Shown: piece after piece, positions 1 to 13,133 of the stretch
Layout of the letters: each line of letters starts with the position of its first letter
Numbering within the stretch: the stretch's first letter is position 1
NCBI GenBank assembly: GCA_031178005.1
Contig: JAPSJV010000006.1
Coordinates: 1-64,000, forward strand
DNA length: 64,000 bases
Direction of reading: 5' to 3'
From: Pseudarthrobacter sp.
GTDB lineage: Bacteria > Actinomycetota > Actinomycetes > Actinomycetales > Micrococcaceae
The notes under the pieces: model-generated
What the model was told of the DNA's origin: nothing
Seen by the model: only the letters and a program-made list of their open reading frames with translations
The model's database searches: none
Translations under genes and position numbers: made by a program

Positions 1-92
1 ACTCCAAGTACGGCGGAACCGAAGTCAAGCACAGCGGCACCGAGTACCTCGTGCTGTCCGCCCGCGACGTTCTGGCGATCGTCGTTAAGTAA
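1..92 (+). CDS. groES: Co-chaperonin GroES, 3' end (truncated by window start)
   Basis: Frame 3 translates to [29 protein letters not shown], the GroES C-terminus, directly upstream of groEL. Confidence 0.93.
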   Translation, partial: SKYGGTEVKHSGTEYLVLSARDVLAIVVK

Positions 93-158
93 CACTCCAA
101 GGACCCCGCGCTGCTGATCTCATCTGTTCTGATCGGCTGCGCGGGGTTTCTGTCTTGA

Positions 159-1781
<1,623 letters not shown>

Positions 1782-1822
1782 TCCCACCGGCGTGGGCCCA
1801 CCCATCGGGCCTACAGCCACCT

Positions 1823-1860
1823 AAAGACCGGTCCGGCATTTTATGCCGGGCCGGTCTTTT
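1823..1860 (+). terminator. Rho-independent-like terminator after groEL
   Basis: Inverted repeat aaagaccggtccggca-ttta-tgccgggccggtctttt ending in T-run. Confidence 0.85.
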
Positions 1861-1900
1861 GTGCACTGGGCCGAACCGGAACCCGTGGCAGACTAATGCC

Positions 1901-3424
1901 ATGTTGCTCGACGAGCTCGTGAAGACCACAGAGACCGTCGCGTCGACCCGTTCCCGGCTTGCGAAGGTTGACGCCCTGGCCGAGCTGCTGCGCCGCCTCG
2001 AGACCACGGACATTCCGCCGGCAATTGGGTTGCTCACGGCTAAGCCCCGGCAGGGCCGGGTGGGTATCGGCTGGCGCACCATAACGGCGGCCATGGGGGA
2101 ACCCGCTGCCGGTCCGAGTCTTACCGTCGCCGACCTCGACGCTGCGCTGGATCGGATTCTCGCCATGGCCGGGGCAGGTTCGGCGGCCGAACGGAGTGCC
2201 GCCGTGCGGTCGCTTATGGCCGCCGCCACTGAGCGCGAGCAGGCCCTCATAGCCGGAATCCTTCTCGGCGACCTGCGTACGGGGGCACTTGAGGGTGTGC
2301 TGACGGATGCCATCGCCCGCGCCTCGGATCGGTCGGTCAGCGCCGTACGCCGTGCAGCGATGCTGTCCGGTGATCTCGGTGAAACTGCCCTCTTGGCGAT
2401 GAAGGGCACAGCGGCCCAGCTCAACGAAGTGGGCCTCGTCGTCGGAAGACCCGTGCAGCCCATGCTGGCTGCCACTGCCTCCAGCGTCAGTGACGCACTT
2501 GCCCTCACAGGGGAGGCATCCGTGGAATACAAGCTCGACGGCGCCCGTATCCAGGTGCATCGCCTCGGCGACGATGTACACATCTACACGCGCAATCTGG
2601 CCGACGTAACCCATCGCCTCCCCGAGGTTGTAGAGGTGGTTCGCGGGTTCCCGGTGGACGATGTGATTCTCGACGGCGAGACGCTGGCCCTCGATGAGGA
2701 CGGCGGGCCGCGGCCATTCCAGCAGACGATGGCGCGGTTCGGCGCGGACGCGGTTAGTGCGACAGTGCTGCATCCATGGTTTTTCGACGTGCTGCACGTG
2801 GACGGACGGAATCTGCTTGACGAGCCCCTGTCCACACGCATCCGCATCCTTGAGCAGATTGCACCTGGGTACCGCATCCCTGGAGAGATCACCGCGGATC
2901 CCGAGGTCGCCGAACGAGTCTCCCGCGATGCCCTCACCGCAGGCCACGAGGGAGTGGTAGTGAAAGCGGTGGGATCGTCCTATGCCGCTGGTCGCCGTGG
3001 ATCCAACTGGATCAAGGTGAAGCCCGTACTCACCTACGACCTTGTTGTGCTCGCTTGCGAGTGGGGATCGGGCCGGCGCACGGGGCTGCTGTCCAACCTG
3101 CATCTCGGGGCCCTTGACCTGGACGGCGAGTTCGGTGACCCAGGGGCTTACGTGATGGTGGGTAAGACGTTCAAGGGCCTCACTGATGCACTGCTGCAGT
3201 GGCAGACCGAGAGGTTCCAGGAAATTGAAGTTCGACGCACCGCCGGCACCGTCTGGGTCGAACCCGTCACCGTCGTCGAGATCGCGATCGACGGAGTGCA
3301 GAAGTCCTCGCGGTACCCCGGCGGCATTGCGCTCCGGTTCGCGCGGGTCAAGGGCTACCGGGACGACAAGACGGCAGCGGAGGCGGACACCATCCAGTCG
3401 TTGCGCACATTGCTGCGGCCATGA
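1901..3424 (+). CDS. ATP-dependent DNA ligase (LigB-like)
   Basis: Adenylation motif EYKLDGARIQVHR; start taken at MLLDELVKTTETVASTRSRL rather than upstream ATG at 1859 (which lies in the terminator). Confidence 0.92.
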   Translation: MLLDELVKTTETVASTRSRLAKVDALAELLRRLETTDIPPAIGLLTAKPRQGRVGIGWRTITAAMGEPAAGPSLTVADLDAALDRILAMAGAGSAAERSAAVRSLMAAATEREQALIAGILLGDLRTGALEGVLTDAIARASDRSVSAVRRAAMLSGDLGETALLAMKGTAAQLNEVGLVVGRPVQPMLAATASSVSDALALTGEASVEYKLDGARIQVHRLGDDVHIYTRNLADVTHRLPEVVEVVRGFPVDDVILDGETLALDEDGGPRPFQQTMARFGADAVSATVLHPWFFDVLHVDGRNLLDEPLSTRIRILEQIAPGYRIPGEITADPEVAERVSRDALTAGHEGVVVKAVGSSYAAGRRGSNWIKVKPVLTYDLVVLACEWGSGRRTGLLSNLHLGALDLDGEFGDPGAYVMVGKTFKGLTDALLQWQTERFQEIEVRRTAGTVWVEPVTVVEIAIDGVQKSSRYPGGIALRFARVKGYRDDKTAAEADTIQSLRTLLRP

Positions 3425-3611
3425 CAGGAAGCGGAACGACTAAAGAGGAACAGCAGATCGGGCCAGTCACAGGACGGCGCAGGCCAGCCCCTAAAGCTGC
3501 AGCGGCCAATCAAACCCGCCCCGGATGACCGTTGCAGCGGCCAGCCAATTCGTTCCAGCCGATCCCCATCGGTAGAATAGAGGCTTTGGTTGCCCCCTGC
3601 GAGAGGTTTTT

Positions 3612-5699
3612 GTGTCATTGCCGAGAACCACTGACAGGTCAGACGCGGCAGGCGCCCTGAGCGGCAGCCGCCGTCGGAAGTCATCTTTCCGCCCCGAAGT
3701 CCAGGGCCTCCGTGCGCTCGCCGTTGTGATGGTCATGGCCTATCACGTATGGCTGGGCAGGGTGTCCGGGGGAGTTGACGTCTTCCTGCTGATCTCCGCC
3801 TTCCTGTTGACGTTGTCCTTTGTGCGGAAGGCGGAAACAGGTTTGCCGTTTAAGCTCCTGGGGCACTGGCTGCATCTGTTTAAGCGTCTGCTGCCAGCCG
3901 CCGTCGTCGTAATCCTTGCCGTCCTCGCCGGCACCTGGCTGATCCTCCCGGAGGGCCGCTGGGCGGAAATCCTGGACCAGGCGTGGGCTTCACTGTTCTA
4001 CAACCAGAACTGGTTGCTCGCGGACACAGCCGTTGATTACTACGCGCAGGACCACGCCGGCGCCAGTCCGCTGCAGCACTTCTGGTCGCTGTCCATCCAG
4101 GGCCAGGTGTTTATTCTTTGGCCACTGATCTTCGCGGGGTCCGCGGGATTGCTGGCTGCCGCCAGGCGGCTTCGGCCGCAGATTGGCACCCGGCTGAGCT
4201 ATCCCGGCTTGCTGGCGATCGTTTTTGGCGCGGTATTTATCGTGTCCTTGGCGTACTCGGTGGAACAGACCAACACCAATCAGGCCTATGCGTACTTCGA
4301 TACCAGGACGCGGCTGTGGGAATTCGCCCTGGGCTCCTTGCTGGCACTTGCACTGCCCTACGCAAAGCCGGGAAAACTGCTGCGGGTGATTCTGGGCTGG
4401 GGCGGACTGGTGGCGATGCTCTCCTGCGGACTGGTGCTGGTAGTGGACCATTCGTTCCCGGGATTCATCGCTCTTTGGCCCACCTTGGCGGCTGCGGCCA
4501 TCATTGTCGCGGGACAAAGCGGCAGCCGGTTCGGCGTGGACAGGTTCCTCAGTTGGAGGCCGTTGGTGGCTCTCGGGGACAACTCCTATGCCCTGTACCT
4601 CTGGCACTGGCCCGTCCTGGTATTTGCCCTTGCCGCAACCGGCGTGGAGGCGCCCAACCTGATGCAAGGCCTGGCGATCGTTGCAACCTCGGTCGCGCTC
4701 GCTGTGCTGACCACCCGTTTTGTGGAAAAACCGTTGCGGGAGTGGCGCTGGCCGCAGCTGCGCGCCTGGCGTACCGCCGTCGTAATTGCCGCCTGTGGAG
4801 CCATCCTGGCTGGACCGGCCGCAGTCTGGCAGACCACCCTTACAGCGGAGGAAGCCGCCACCGCCGCCCAGCCCGCCGAACTGACGCCCGGAGCTGCCCA
4901 GCTCACTCCGGAAAAGGCCGGCGAACCCGTGCCGCCCGCCAAGGTTATTCCAGCGCCTGCGGCATTGGTGGATGACTGGGCAGGCATCCACGAACCGTGT
5001 GCAGGCCTCAACGCCACTCCGGATCCCATTCTGGAGGGCTGCCGTCAACAGGTTCCGGCCGAGGGAACTACCAAACGGATTGTGGTGCTGGGCGATTCGC
5101 ACGCCCAGCAGTACCTGGCGGCCTTGGCGCCTATTGCCGCCTCGCGTGGTTGGGAACTGGTGACGTTGCTGATGCCGGCGTGCCGCTTCGGTGCTGAGTC
5201 GCCGGAACGGAACGCCGAGTGCAACGCCTATAACCAGGCCAGCGCGGCGTACGTCCTGGAACACCAACCGGATGCTGTATTTACTGTCGCGTCGCTGACG
5301 CACGAAGAGGCACCCTTTGAAACTGAGGTGCCCGGCTACCTGGATGGCGTGCGGCCATTCGCCGAGGCCGGGATTGAAATCGTCGGCATCAGGGACAATC
5401 CGCGGTTCACCCTGGACGTAGCAGAATGTGCACAGCAGAATGGGCCGGATGCTGCTGAATGCGGCGCGCCCATGAGCGAATCGCTGGCGGAGGTTTCACC
5501 GTTGGACGGCTACATGGGCCAGATGGACGGGCTCCACCTGATGGACGTCACTGACCTTATCTGTTCGGAGGGTGTTTGCCCGGCTGTGGTGGGCAACGTC
5601 TACGTCTACAAGGACGACAACCATCTCACCCGCACCTACGTGGAGAGCATGATGCCCATGTTTGAACAGCGGCTCCTTGCCGCCACCGGCTGGACGTAG
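3612..5699 (+). CDS. Acyltransferase family protein (OafA/YrhL-type) with C-terminal SGNH-like domain
   Basis: N-term FRPEVQGLRALAVVMVMAYHVWLGRVSGGVDVFLLISAFLL, ~10 TM segments, C-term VVLGDSHAQQYLAAL SGNH motif; GTG start. Confidence 0.92.
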   Translation: MSLPRTTDRSDAAGALSGSRRRKSSFRPEVQGLRALAVVMVMAYHVWLGRVSGGVDVFLLISAFLLTLSFVRKAETGLPFKLLGHWLHLFKRLLPAAVVVILAVLAGTWLILPEGRWAEILDQAWASLFYNQNWLLADTAVDYYAQDHAGASPLQHFWSLSIQGQVFILWPLIFAGSAGLLAAARRLRPQIGTRLSYPGLLAIVFGAVFIVSLAYSVEQTNTNQAYAYFDTRTRLWEFALGSLLALALPYAKPGKLLRVILGWGGLVAMLSCGLVLVVDHSFPGFIALWPTLAAAAIIVAGQSGSRFGVDRFLSWRPLVALGDNSYALYLWHWPVLVFALAATGVEAPNLMQGLAIVATSVALAVLTTRFVEKPLREWRWPQLRAWRTAVVIAACGAILAGPAAVWQTTLTAEEAATAAQPAELTPGAAQLTPEKAGEPVPPAKVIPAPAALVDDWAGIHEPCAGLNATPDPILEGCRQQVPAEGTTKRIVVLGDSHAQQYLAALAPIAASRGWELVTLLMPACRFGAESPERNAECNAYNQASAAYVLEHQPDAVFTVASLTHEEAPFETEVPGYLDGVRPFAEAGIEIVGIRDNPRFTLDVAECAQQNGPDAAECGAPMSESLAEVSPLDGYMGQMDGLHLMDVTDLICSEGVCPAVVGNVYVYKDDNHLTRTYVESMMPMFEQRLLAATGWT

Positions 5700-5889
5700 G
5701 CTTGGACCCTTGCGCCGAGGCAGGTGCCGTTGCTCACATCCGGCGTCCGGAATAGGGGGATTCCCCACAAGGTTCTAATATTTACACAACAGTTCGCACT
5801 GACCCGGCAGTGTTTTTGCCGGGTACCACTTCTGCACAGGCCAGACCCGTAATGACGGGCTGGTCATCGGCTGCAACCCCTACCCGTGA

Positions 5890-7431
<1,542 letters not shown>

Positions 7432-7441
7432 CGCGGAGTCG

Positions 7442-7485
7442 GTGGTTAAGCTGGCCGAAACCTGGATTTCGGCCAGCTCAACCAC
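7442..7485. repeat. Imperfect inverted repeat downstream of guaB (terminator and/or REP-like)
   Basis: gtggttaagctggccgaaa-cctgga-tttcggccagctcaaccac, 19-nt arms with one G:T mismatch. Confidence 0.75.
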
Positions 7486-7536
7486 GGGATCGAGTGGTTA
7501 AGCCTCTCGAAACTCAGCCGGCAGTAGGCTGATGGC

Positions 7537-9396
7537 ATGCCCACGCCAAGCCACCCCGCCGAGCTGAACCCCAAGCGGGAACCATCCCGGCGGCTGGCCC
7601 TTCGCCCGTACGCCCGGGCCTTGGCCCAAGTGCTGCGGGTCAGCTTCCGCGCCTCGCCAGGCGCGGTGGTGATGAAAGTAATCGGCTCGTTGATCTCCGC
7701 CGTCCTGCCGTTGGTGACCACCTACTTTGCCGCACTGACAACCACCGCTTTGGCTGCAGCATATGCAGGGGATGCCGGGGCGGGGCAGCAGGCCATCGTC
7801 TACGTCATCGTGACGGCGGCACTTGGCCTCTTCTGGGGTTCGTTCACCAGTGTGGACCGCTACATCCAGCAGCTGATGAGTTTCCGGGTGGGGGCAATCG
7901 TGGGCGACCAGATGTACGAACGCTTCCTGGCGCTGGAGTTTTGGCGGTACGACGATAAAGAAACAGTGGACCTGTATGACCGGGCCAAACGGTTCTCCGA
8001 TTCGTACGCCCGGGTGCTGGACAGGATTGCGGCTATATTCACGCAGCTGGTTTCCGTAGTCCTGGCGGTGGGAGCACTGCTGCTGGTCAGTTGGTGGATC
8101 GCCGTGATCGTCCTGGTGGCCATTGTGCCGAGCGTCTACCTGCAGTTCAGGCTCTCCCGTGAACAGATTGCGCACTGGAACACCCAAGTGGATTCCCGGC
8201 GGCAGCGCCGGATGATCGAACAAAACCTGCTCCGGCCACAGCACATTGCCGAGATGCGGCTGTATGGAATCGTCCGCTATCTGATGGATCTGCGTTCGCA
8301 GCTCCGGGACCAGGACGAGAAACGTCGCCTGGACTTCCAGAAGCGTTACATTCCCAAGCAGCTGGCCGCCGATGCCCTGCAATACGGGGCCGAAATAGTC
8401 TCGCTGATCTGGGTGGTAGGCCAGATCATTGCCCGCGCGCAGCCGGTGGGCCAGTTCCTTTACGTGCAGCAGATCGTCAGCCGGGCGTTGTCCACGGCCA
8501 ACAATCTGGTGTCCTCGCTGAGCTCCATCGATGAGGATCTGGCCAACCTGAAGGACTATGAGCAGTTTATGGCTCTGCCGGTACACCTTGGCCAGGAACC
8601 TCCACTGCTGGGGCCGCCAGAGGTGGTGGAGCTGCGTGACATCCGGTTCACATACACCGGAAGCGACACCGAAGTAATCAAGGGCATCAACCTCACGATC
8701 ATCTCCGGACAACATATTGCGATCGTGGGGGAGAACGGTGCCGGTAAGTCCACCCTGATCCGGATTCTGGCCGGGCTCTCCCGCCCTGGTTCCGGACAGG
8801 TAATGCTCGACGGCGTGGACCTCGCCGCCGTCGACGTCACGTCCTGGCACCGTCACCTGGCAGTCCTGAGCCAGGAATTCCTCAAGTACGAGTTCGCCAC
8901 CGCCGCAGACAACATCCGGTTTGGCGACGTTGATGGGCCGCGGGACGATGACCGCATCCGAAAAGCTGCTTCCGACGCCGAGGCCCTGGATTTCATCATG
9001 AGCCTGCCAAATGGCCTGGACAGCCACGTCAGCAATTGGATGGAGGATCCCCGAGGCCGGAAGGGCAGCGGCCTCAGCGGCGGTCAGTGGCAGCGGCTGG
9101 CGATGGCCCGGAACTTCTACCGGCGGGCCTCCTTTATGATCATGGACGAGCCGACGTCAGCCATTGACGCGCTGGCCGAACACCGGATCTTCACCCGGCT
9201 GTTCGCGGACCGCAGCAGCACCATCATCGCTATCAGTCACCGTCTGGCCACCATCGAGAAGGCCGACGTTGTCTACATGCTCGAGGATGGCCGGATCGTG
9301 GAACAGGGCACGCATAAGGAACTCGTGGCCTTGCGCGGCCGCTACTTCAGGATGTTCGAGTCGCAGCTCAGTGTGGATGACGCAGGTATCGCCTGA
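7537..9396 (+). CDS. ABC transporter, fused permease/ATP-binding protein (exporter type)
   Basis: N-terminal TM domain; Walker A GENGAGKSTLIRIL; signature LSGGQWQRLAMAR; H-loop ISHRL. Confidence 0.93.
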   Translation: MPTPSHPAELNPKREPSRRLALRPYARALAQVLRVSFRASPGAVVMKVIGSLISAVLPLVTTYFAALTTTALAAAYAGDAGAGQQAIVYVIVTAALGLFWGSFTSVDRYIQQLMSFRVGAIVGDQMYERFLALEFWRYDDKETVDLYDRAKRFSDSYARVLDRIAAIFTQLVSVVLAVGALLLVSWWIAVIVLVAIVPSVYLQFRLSREQIAHWNTQVDSRRQRRMIEQNLLRPQHIAEMRLYGIVRYLMDLRSQLRDQDEKRRLDFQKRYIPKQLAADALQYGAEIVSLIWVVGQIIARAQPVGQFLYVQQIVSRALSTANNLVSSLSSIDEDLANLKDYEQFMALPVHLGQEPPLLGPPEVVELRDIRFTYTGSDTEVIKGINLTIISGQHIAIVGENGAGKSTLIRILAGLSRPGSGQVMLDGVDLAAVDVTSWHRHLAVLSQEFLKYEFATAADNIRFGDVDGPRDDDRIRKAASDAEALDFIMSLPNGLDSHVSNWMEDPRGRKGSGLSGGQWQRLAMARNFYRRASFMIMDEPTSAIDALAEHRIFTRLFADRSSTIIAISHRLATIEKADVVYMLEDGRIVEQGTHKELVALRGRYFRMFESQLSVDDAGIA

Positions 9397-9616
9397 GGAG
9401 TTGTAGTCCTGCAGCGGAGCAGGGCTGCGTGTCGAGTGGTCCATAGCCGGCATTGCCGTACGGGTCACGCCAGGTGGCAAGGTCCTTAGCGGTTAGCAGG
9501 AGCCGAAGTCACGGTGCGAAGGTCCTCGCGTTCCGGGCCAGCCATTGATGGAACAGTTCATTCCGGTGTGCCAGGAGATGCAGGCGGGATACAGCAGGCG
9601 CCTTTGCCATGGGATG

Positions 9617-10141
9617 TTACCGCCCGCGGCCTGGCTGGTTTCGCTGCAGCCATCGGCCATAGAGGTCTTCACTGTTCTTCATAAGCCACCTGGTGTAGGC
9701 CAAACCGCTTGCTATGCCTCCGGCGAATGCTGCGAGCAGGCCCAACAGGGGGATCGTTTCAGGAGACGCTCCCTCGGGAGTGAACAGCACCAGAAGGAGC
9801 AAGATGACGGCGGTGCCGCCAAGGACGGTCCAGATGATCCCGGGCGTTATGCGAATTCCCTGTTCGACGCGCGGGATGTCGGCTGCAGGCCTGGGAAGCT
9901 TCCGGGTAAATCGTGGTGCAGCCGTGGCTGCCCAGCCGAGTGCCGCCAGCACCGCTCCAATGATGAGCAGGACCACTCCCAGCTCTGGATCCCCTTGGGT
10001 GAGAAGTGCCAGTCCGGCGTGGACTGCCCCTGAGAGGCCAAGGACCGCTGGATACCACCAGGCGTAAAAGACCCAGCTGCGGCGTTGGGAAAAGCCAAAA
10101 GCGGGCCCCTTGGGACCCAATGCGTTCATGCTGCCGTTCAT
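9617..10141 (-). CDS. Hypothetical membrane protein (about four TM helices), part of WXG-type cluster
   Basis: Hydrophobic segments WYPAVLGLSGAVHAGLALL, LGVVLLIIGAVLAALGW, IIWTVLGGTAVILLLLVLF, IPLLGLLAAFAGGIASGLAY; ATGA overlap with upstream gene. Confidence 0.75.
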   Translation of the reverse strand: MNGSMNALGPKGPAFGFSQRRSWVFYAWWYPAVLGLSGAVHAGLALLTQGDPELGVVLLIIGAVLAALGWAATAAPRFTRKLPRPAADIPRVEQGIRITPGIIWTVLGGTAVILLLLVLFTPEGASPETIPLLGLLAAFAGGIASGLAYTRWLMKNSEDLYGRWLQRNQPGRGR

Positions 10142-10788
10142 GCAGGCACCGTCAGGAGGGCCCGGACCACGGAACCGGCTTTCTCATCAGCTCCGAGTTC
10201 ACGGACTGTCAGTTGGCCTGCCGCGTCCACGGGCCCGGACGCCAACTGGATCCGGTTGTTGGCGGCGATCTTAAGATTGGCCACTTTCGGTTCCGTCCCT
10301 GCTTCATAACGCCGGGATGTGATGATCGCGCCCGGGGATGATTCTGCTGCGGCCAGAGCATCCTCGACCGTAGCCTCCACCATGTCCAAACCCGATGTTT
10401 CCGCGCCCAACGGCAGGCACACGTACTCACTCAGTGGCCGTAGGAAGAGGGCCACGCTGCCAACCGGAGCTTCGGCGACGTAAGCGGGAGAAACAGCCCC
10501 CGGTCCAACCCGCGTGACATCAAACCACGTAGTGGACGTGCTGAAGACTTCCGCCAGGTATTTCGCCGGGCCCTGCAGGGTGACCTGCTCGCCTTCTACA
10601 GAAGCCGAATCGCGAACGTTCAGTGTGCCCACTCCAGCTCGGACAAGGTCGTGGTCGTCCGGCAGTTCCTCGAGTCCCAGGGCACGGCGGGTCAGGCTCG
10701 TGCCCGGACCGGGTGCGAAGGCAAGCAATGCAAGAATTTCGTGGCTGGTGATTCGATAGGCGGAATCGGGTAAAACCTGCTCAGTCAT
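10138..10788 (-). CDS. Hypothetical protein, possibly EspG-like secretion-associated
   Basis: 216-aa soluble protein between the WXG-type gene and a membrane protein; EspG-like assignment is by context and weak resemblance only. Confidence 0.7.
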   Translation of the reverse strand: MTEQVLPDSAYRITSHEILALLAFAPGPGTSLTRRALGLEELPDDHDLVRAGVGTLNVRDSASVEGEQVTLQGPAKYLAEVFSTSTTWFDVTRVGPGAVSPAYVAEAPVGSVALFLRPLSEYVCLPLGAETSGLDMVEATVEDALAAAESSPGAIITSRRYEAGTEPKVANLKIAANNRIQLASGPVDAAGQLTVRELGADEKAGSVVRALLTVPA

Positions 10789-10844
10789 ATCGTCCTTTAT
10801 ATCGGGTTGTTATGGGTTCCGCGCGCAGATAAAACGGCTTCCGC

Positions 10845-11759
10845 TCAGCCGAATCCGAGCTTACTGCCTACCCAGCCGACGGCGTCGGCCGCACCGCTGG
10901 CCAGGTCACGGACTCCACCAACTACTCCGGCTCCAAAGTCCCAGATCCGTTTTGTGACGGGAACATCGCCGGAAATCATGGAAGCCAGCCCCCACACCAA
11001 TCCTGCTGCACCGATCGCAGCCGCAACCGGCAGGCCTACTCCGGTTGCGGCTGCTATGCCTGCTGCAACCGCCAGGCCACCGCCTACAACGCCGTCAGCC
11101 ACCCGGAAAGGATCACGGTTCTCGATGCCCGAGGCAATGTCCAGCACTCCAAGGAACCCTCCCAGGACCGCCAGGCCCTTTCCGACGACTTTCATGCCAT
11201 CGAAGAACTTGCTGACCCCGGCCTCAACTTTCGCGAGATCAAGGTTCCAGCTGAACTTGTCAGCAACAAACTTCAGGGCGTTGGCGAGGCCGGAGGCTCC
11301 GCTTCCGTCGTCGGCGCCGAATTTCTCAAGTAACCACTCCACGCCGGAAGGAGCGTGTTCGTAGTCGGGATCAGTGAATGCATCGCCCCAGTCGCGGTCG
11401 GGCCCCTTCCCACCGCTGGTTCCGCCACCACCGCCACCGCCGCTGGTCCCGCCGTCGTTCCCAGTCCCGCCGGTCTCGCCTCCGCTGGCCCGCTCCTGCT
11501 CGTCAGCCTGGCCCAGGAGGACCTTGGACTGGTCCTGCAGGGCGCTGAACGACTTGTTGAGAAGGGGCCTTAGGCTGGATGTCCATTCGCTGCGGAACTT
11601 CTCACCATCGGGACCTTTCCAGGCGGCAGATCCCACCAATGCATTGATGTTGGATTCAACTGACCGGAGCCTCGTCCCGGACTGTGCCATCGATTTGGAC
11701 AACGCCCGAAGCTGCGCGATGTCTGCCCCGTATAAACCTGGCGCCAAGATTTCCCCCAT
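10845..11759 (-). CDS. WXG100-domain protein with glycine-rich linker and hydrophobic C-terminal domain
   Basis: N-term LRALSKSMAQSGTRLRSVESNINALVGSAAWKGPDGEKFRSEW (W-K-G turn), linker GGETGGTGNDGGTSGGGGGGGTSGG, C-term Gly/Ala-rich hydrophobic helices. Confidence 0.82.
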   Translation of the reverse strand: MGEILAPGLYGADIAQLRALSKSMAQSGTRLRSVESNINALVGSAAWKGPDGEKFRSEWTSSLRPLLNKSFSALQDQSKVLLGQADEQERASGGETGGTGNDGGTSGGGGGGGTSGGKGPDRDWGDAFTDPDYEHAPSGVEWLLEKFGADDGSGASGLANALKFVADKFSWNLDLAKVEAGVSKFFDGMKVVGKGLAVLGGFLGVLDIASGIENRDPFRVADGVVGGGLAVAAGIAAATGVGLPVAAAIGAAGLVWGLASMISGDVPVTKRIWDFGAGVVGGVRDLASGAADAVGWVGSKLGFG

Positions 11760-11866
11760 GTGTGAACTAAGAATGCTGCAAAGTGAACCGGTTCATCACG
11801 TTACCCGGCAGACCAAGTCGCCGCGATGGGGACATGTTCCCATGTGGGCTGGGATAACCTAGTGCA

Positions 11867-13003
11867 GTGACTTACGAGATTGAGATCGGCCGTGGCAAGC
11901 GTGGGCGTCGAGCCTACTCCCTGGATGACATCGCGATTGTCCCCAACCGTCGTACCCGCGACCCCAAGGACGTTTCGGTCTCGTGGCAAATTGATGCCTA
12001 TAAATTTGATATGCCGGTGATTGCAGCACCCATGGACTCGGCTATGTCGCCACAGACGGCCATCGCGCTTGGTGGCCTTGGCGGTCTCGGCGTGCTGGAC
12101 CTCGAAGGGCTGTGGACCCGGTATGAGGAGCCGCAGGCTGTCCTCGATGAACTGGCGGCGCTGTCCGGCGAATCCAGCAGCCCGGCCGTGACCCGGAAGA
12201 TGCAGGAGCTGTACAACGCTCCCATCCAGCCCGAGCTCATCACCTCAAGGCTGGCGGAGGTCCGGGCTGCGGGCGTAACCGTTGCCGGATCCCTGACTCC
12301 GCAGCGCACCCAGGAACACTACAAGACCGTGGTGGCTGCCGGCGTCGACATTTTTGTAATCCGCGGGACCACGGTCTCCGCCGAGCACGTGTCAAAGGAC
12401 CATGAGCCACTGAACCTCAAGCAGTTCATCTACGAACTGGATGTTCCGGTGATTGTGGGCGGCGCTGCGGGCTACACCCCCGCGCTGCACCTGATGCGCA
12501 CCGGTGCCGCTGGCGTCCTGGTCGGCTTTGGCGGTGGCGCCACAACCACCACACGCCGTGCCTTGGGCATCCATTCGCCCATGGCTTCTGCCATTTCAGA
12601 CGTTGCCGCCGCCCGCCGGGACTACATGGATGAGTCCGGAGGCCGGTATGTCCACGTAATTGCCGACGGCGGTATGGGGTCCTCGGGCAACATCGTCAAG
12701 GCAATTGCCATGGGTGCCGACGCCGTGATGCTGGGCAGTGCACTGGCCCGTGCAGAAGAAGCGCCGGGCAAGGGCTGGCACTGGGGCCAGGAGGCACACC
12801 ACCTGGAACTGCCCCGCGGCGACAGAGTCAACGTCGGAACCGTTGGCCCCTTGGAAGAAGTGCTGTTCGGACCTGGCCACCACACCAACGGAACCTCAAA
12901 CCTCATTGGGGCATTGCGTCGCTCCATGGCCACTACGGGCTATTCGGACCTCAAAGAGTTCCAGCGCGTGGACGTTGTCGTTTCACCGTACGCAGGGAAT
13001 TAA
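11867..13003 (+). CDS. guaB3: GuaB3 family IMP dehydrogenase-related protein
   Basis: GTG start; EIEIGRGKRGRRAYSLDDIAIVPNRRTRDPKDVSVSWQIDAYKF typical actinobacterial GuaB3. Confidence 0.94.
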   Translation: MTYEIEIGRGKRGRRAYSLDDIAIVPNRRTRDPKDVSVSWQIDAYKFDMPVIAAPMDSAMSPQTAIALGGLGGLGVLDLEGLWTRYEEPQAVLDELAALSGESSSPAVTRKMQELYNAPIQPELITSRLAEVRAAGVTVAGSLTPQRTQEHYKTVVAAGVDIFVIRGTTVSAEHVSKDHEPLNLKQFIYELDVPVIVGGAAGYTPALHLMRTGAAGVLVGFGGGATTTTRRALGIHSPMASAISDVAAARRDYMDESGGRYVHVIADGGMGSSGNIVKAIAMGADAVMLGSALARAEEAPGKGWHWGQEAHHLELPRGDRVNVGTVGPLEEVLFGPGHHTNGTSNLIGALRRSMATTGYSDLKEFQRVDVVVSPYAGN

Positions 13004-13133
13004 GGCGGCCACACTCCGCCGTTTGGCGTCAGGCAGGGCACATTGGCTGGATAAACGCAGTCCGTTCGCCCTGCCTTTCGTCGTCTACGCGAAGTAGGGT
13101 TAACCTACTTGACCCGCGTGATGGAGGCTTTCG

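Noticed and set aside
4118-4975. 285-aa alternative-frame plus ORF within the acyltransferase
   Set aside because: Nested in a well-supported membrane acyltransferase reading frame; translation not protein-like
7498-9027. 509-aa minus-strand ORF antisense to ABC transporter
   Set aside because: Overlaps a clear ABC transporter; translation lacks domain features
9545-10341. Plus-strand ORFs at 9545-10033 and 10006-10341
   Set aside because: Antisense to the two better-supported minus-strand genes, with the minus frames showing TM pattern and ATGA coupling
11760-11866. Short dyads (gaaccggttc; ggggacatgttccc) between the WXG gene and guaB3
   Set aside because: 10-14 nt imperfect dyads are expected by chance in intergenic DNA; no supporting conservation available
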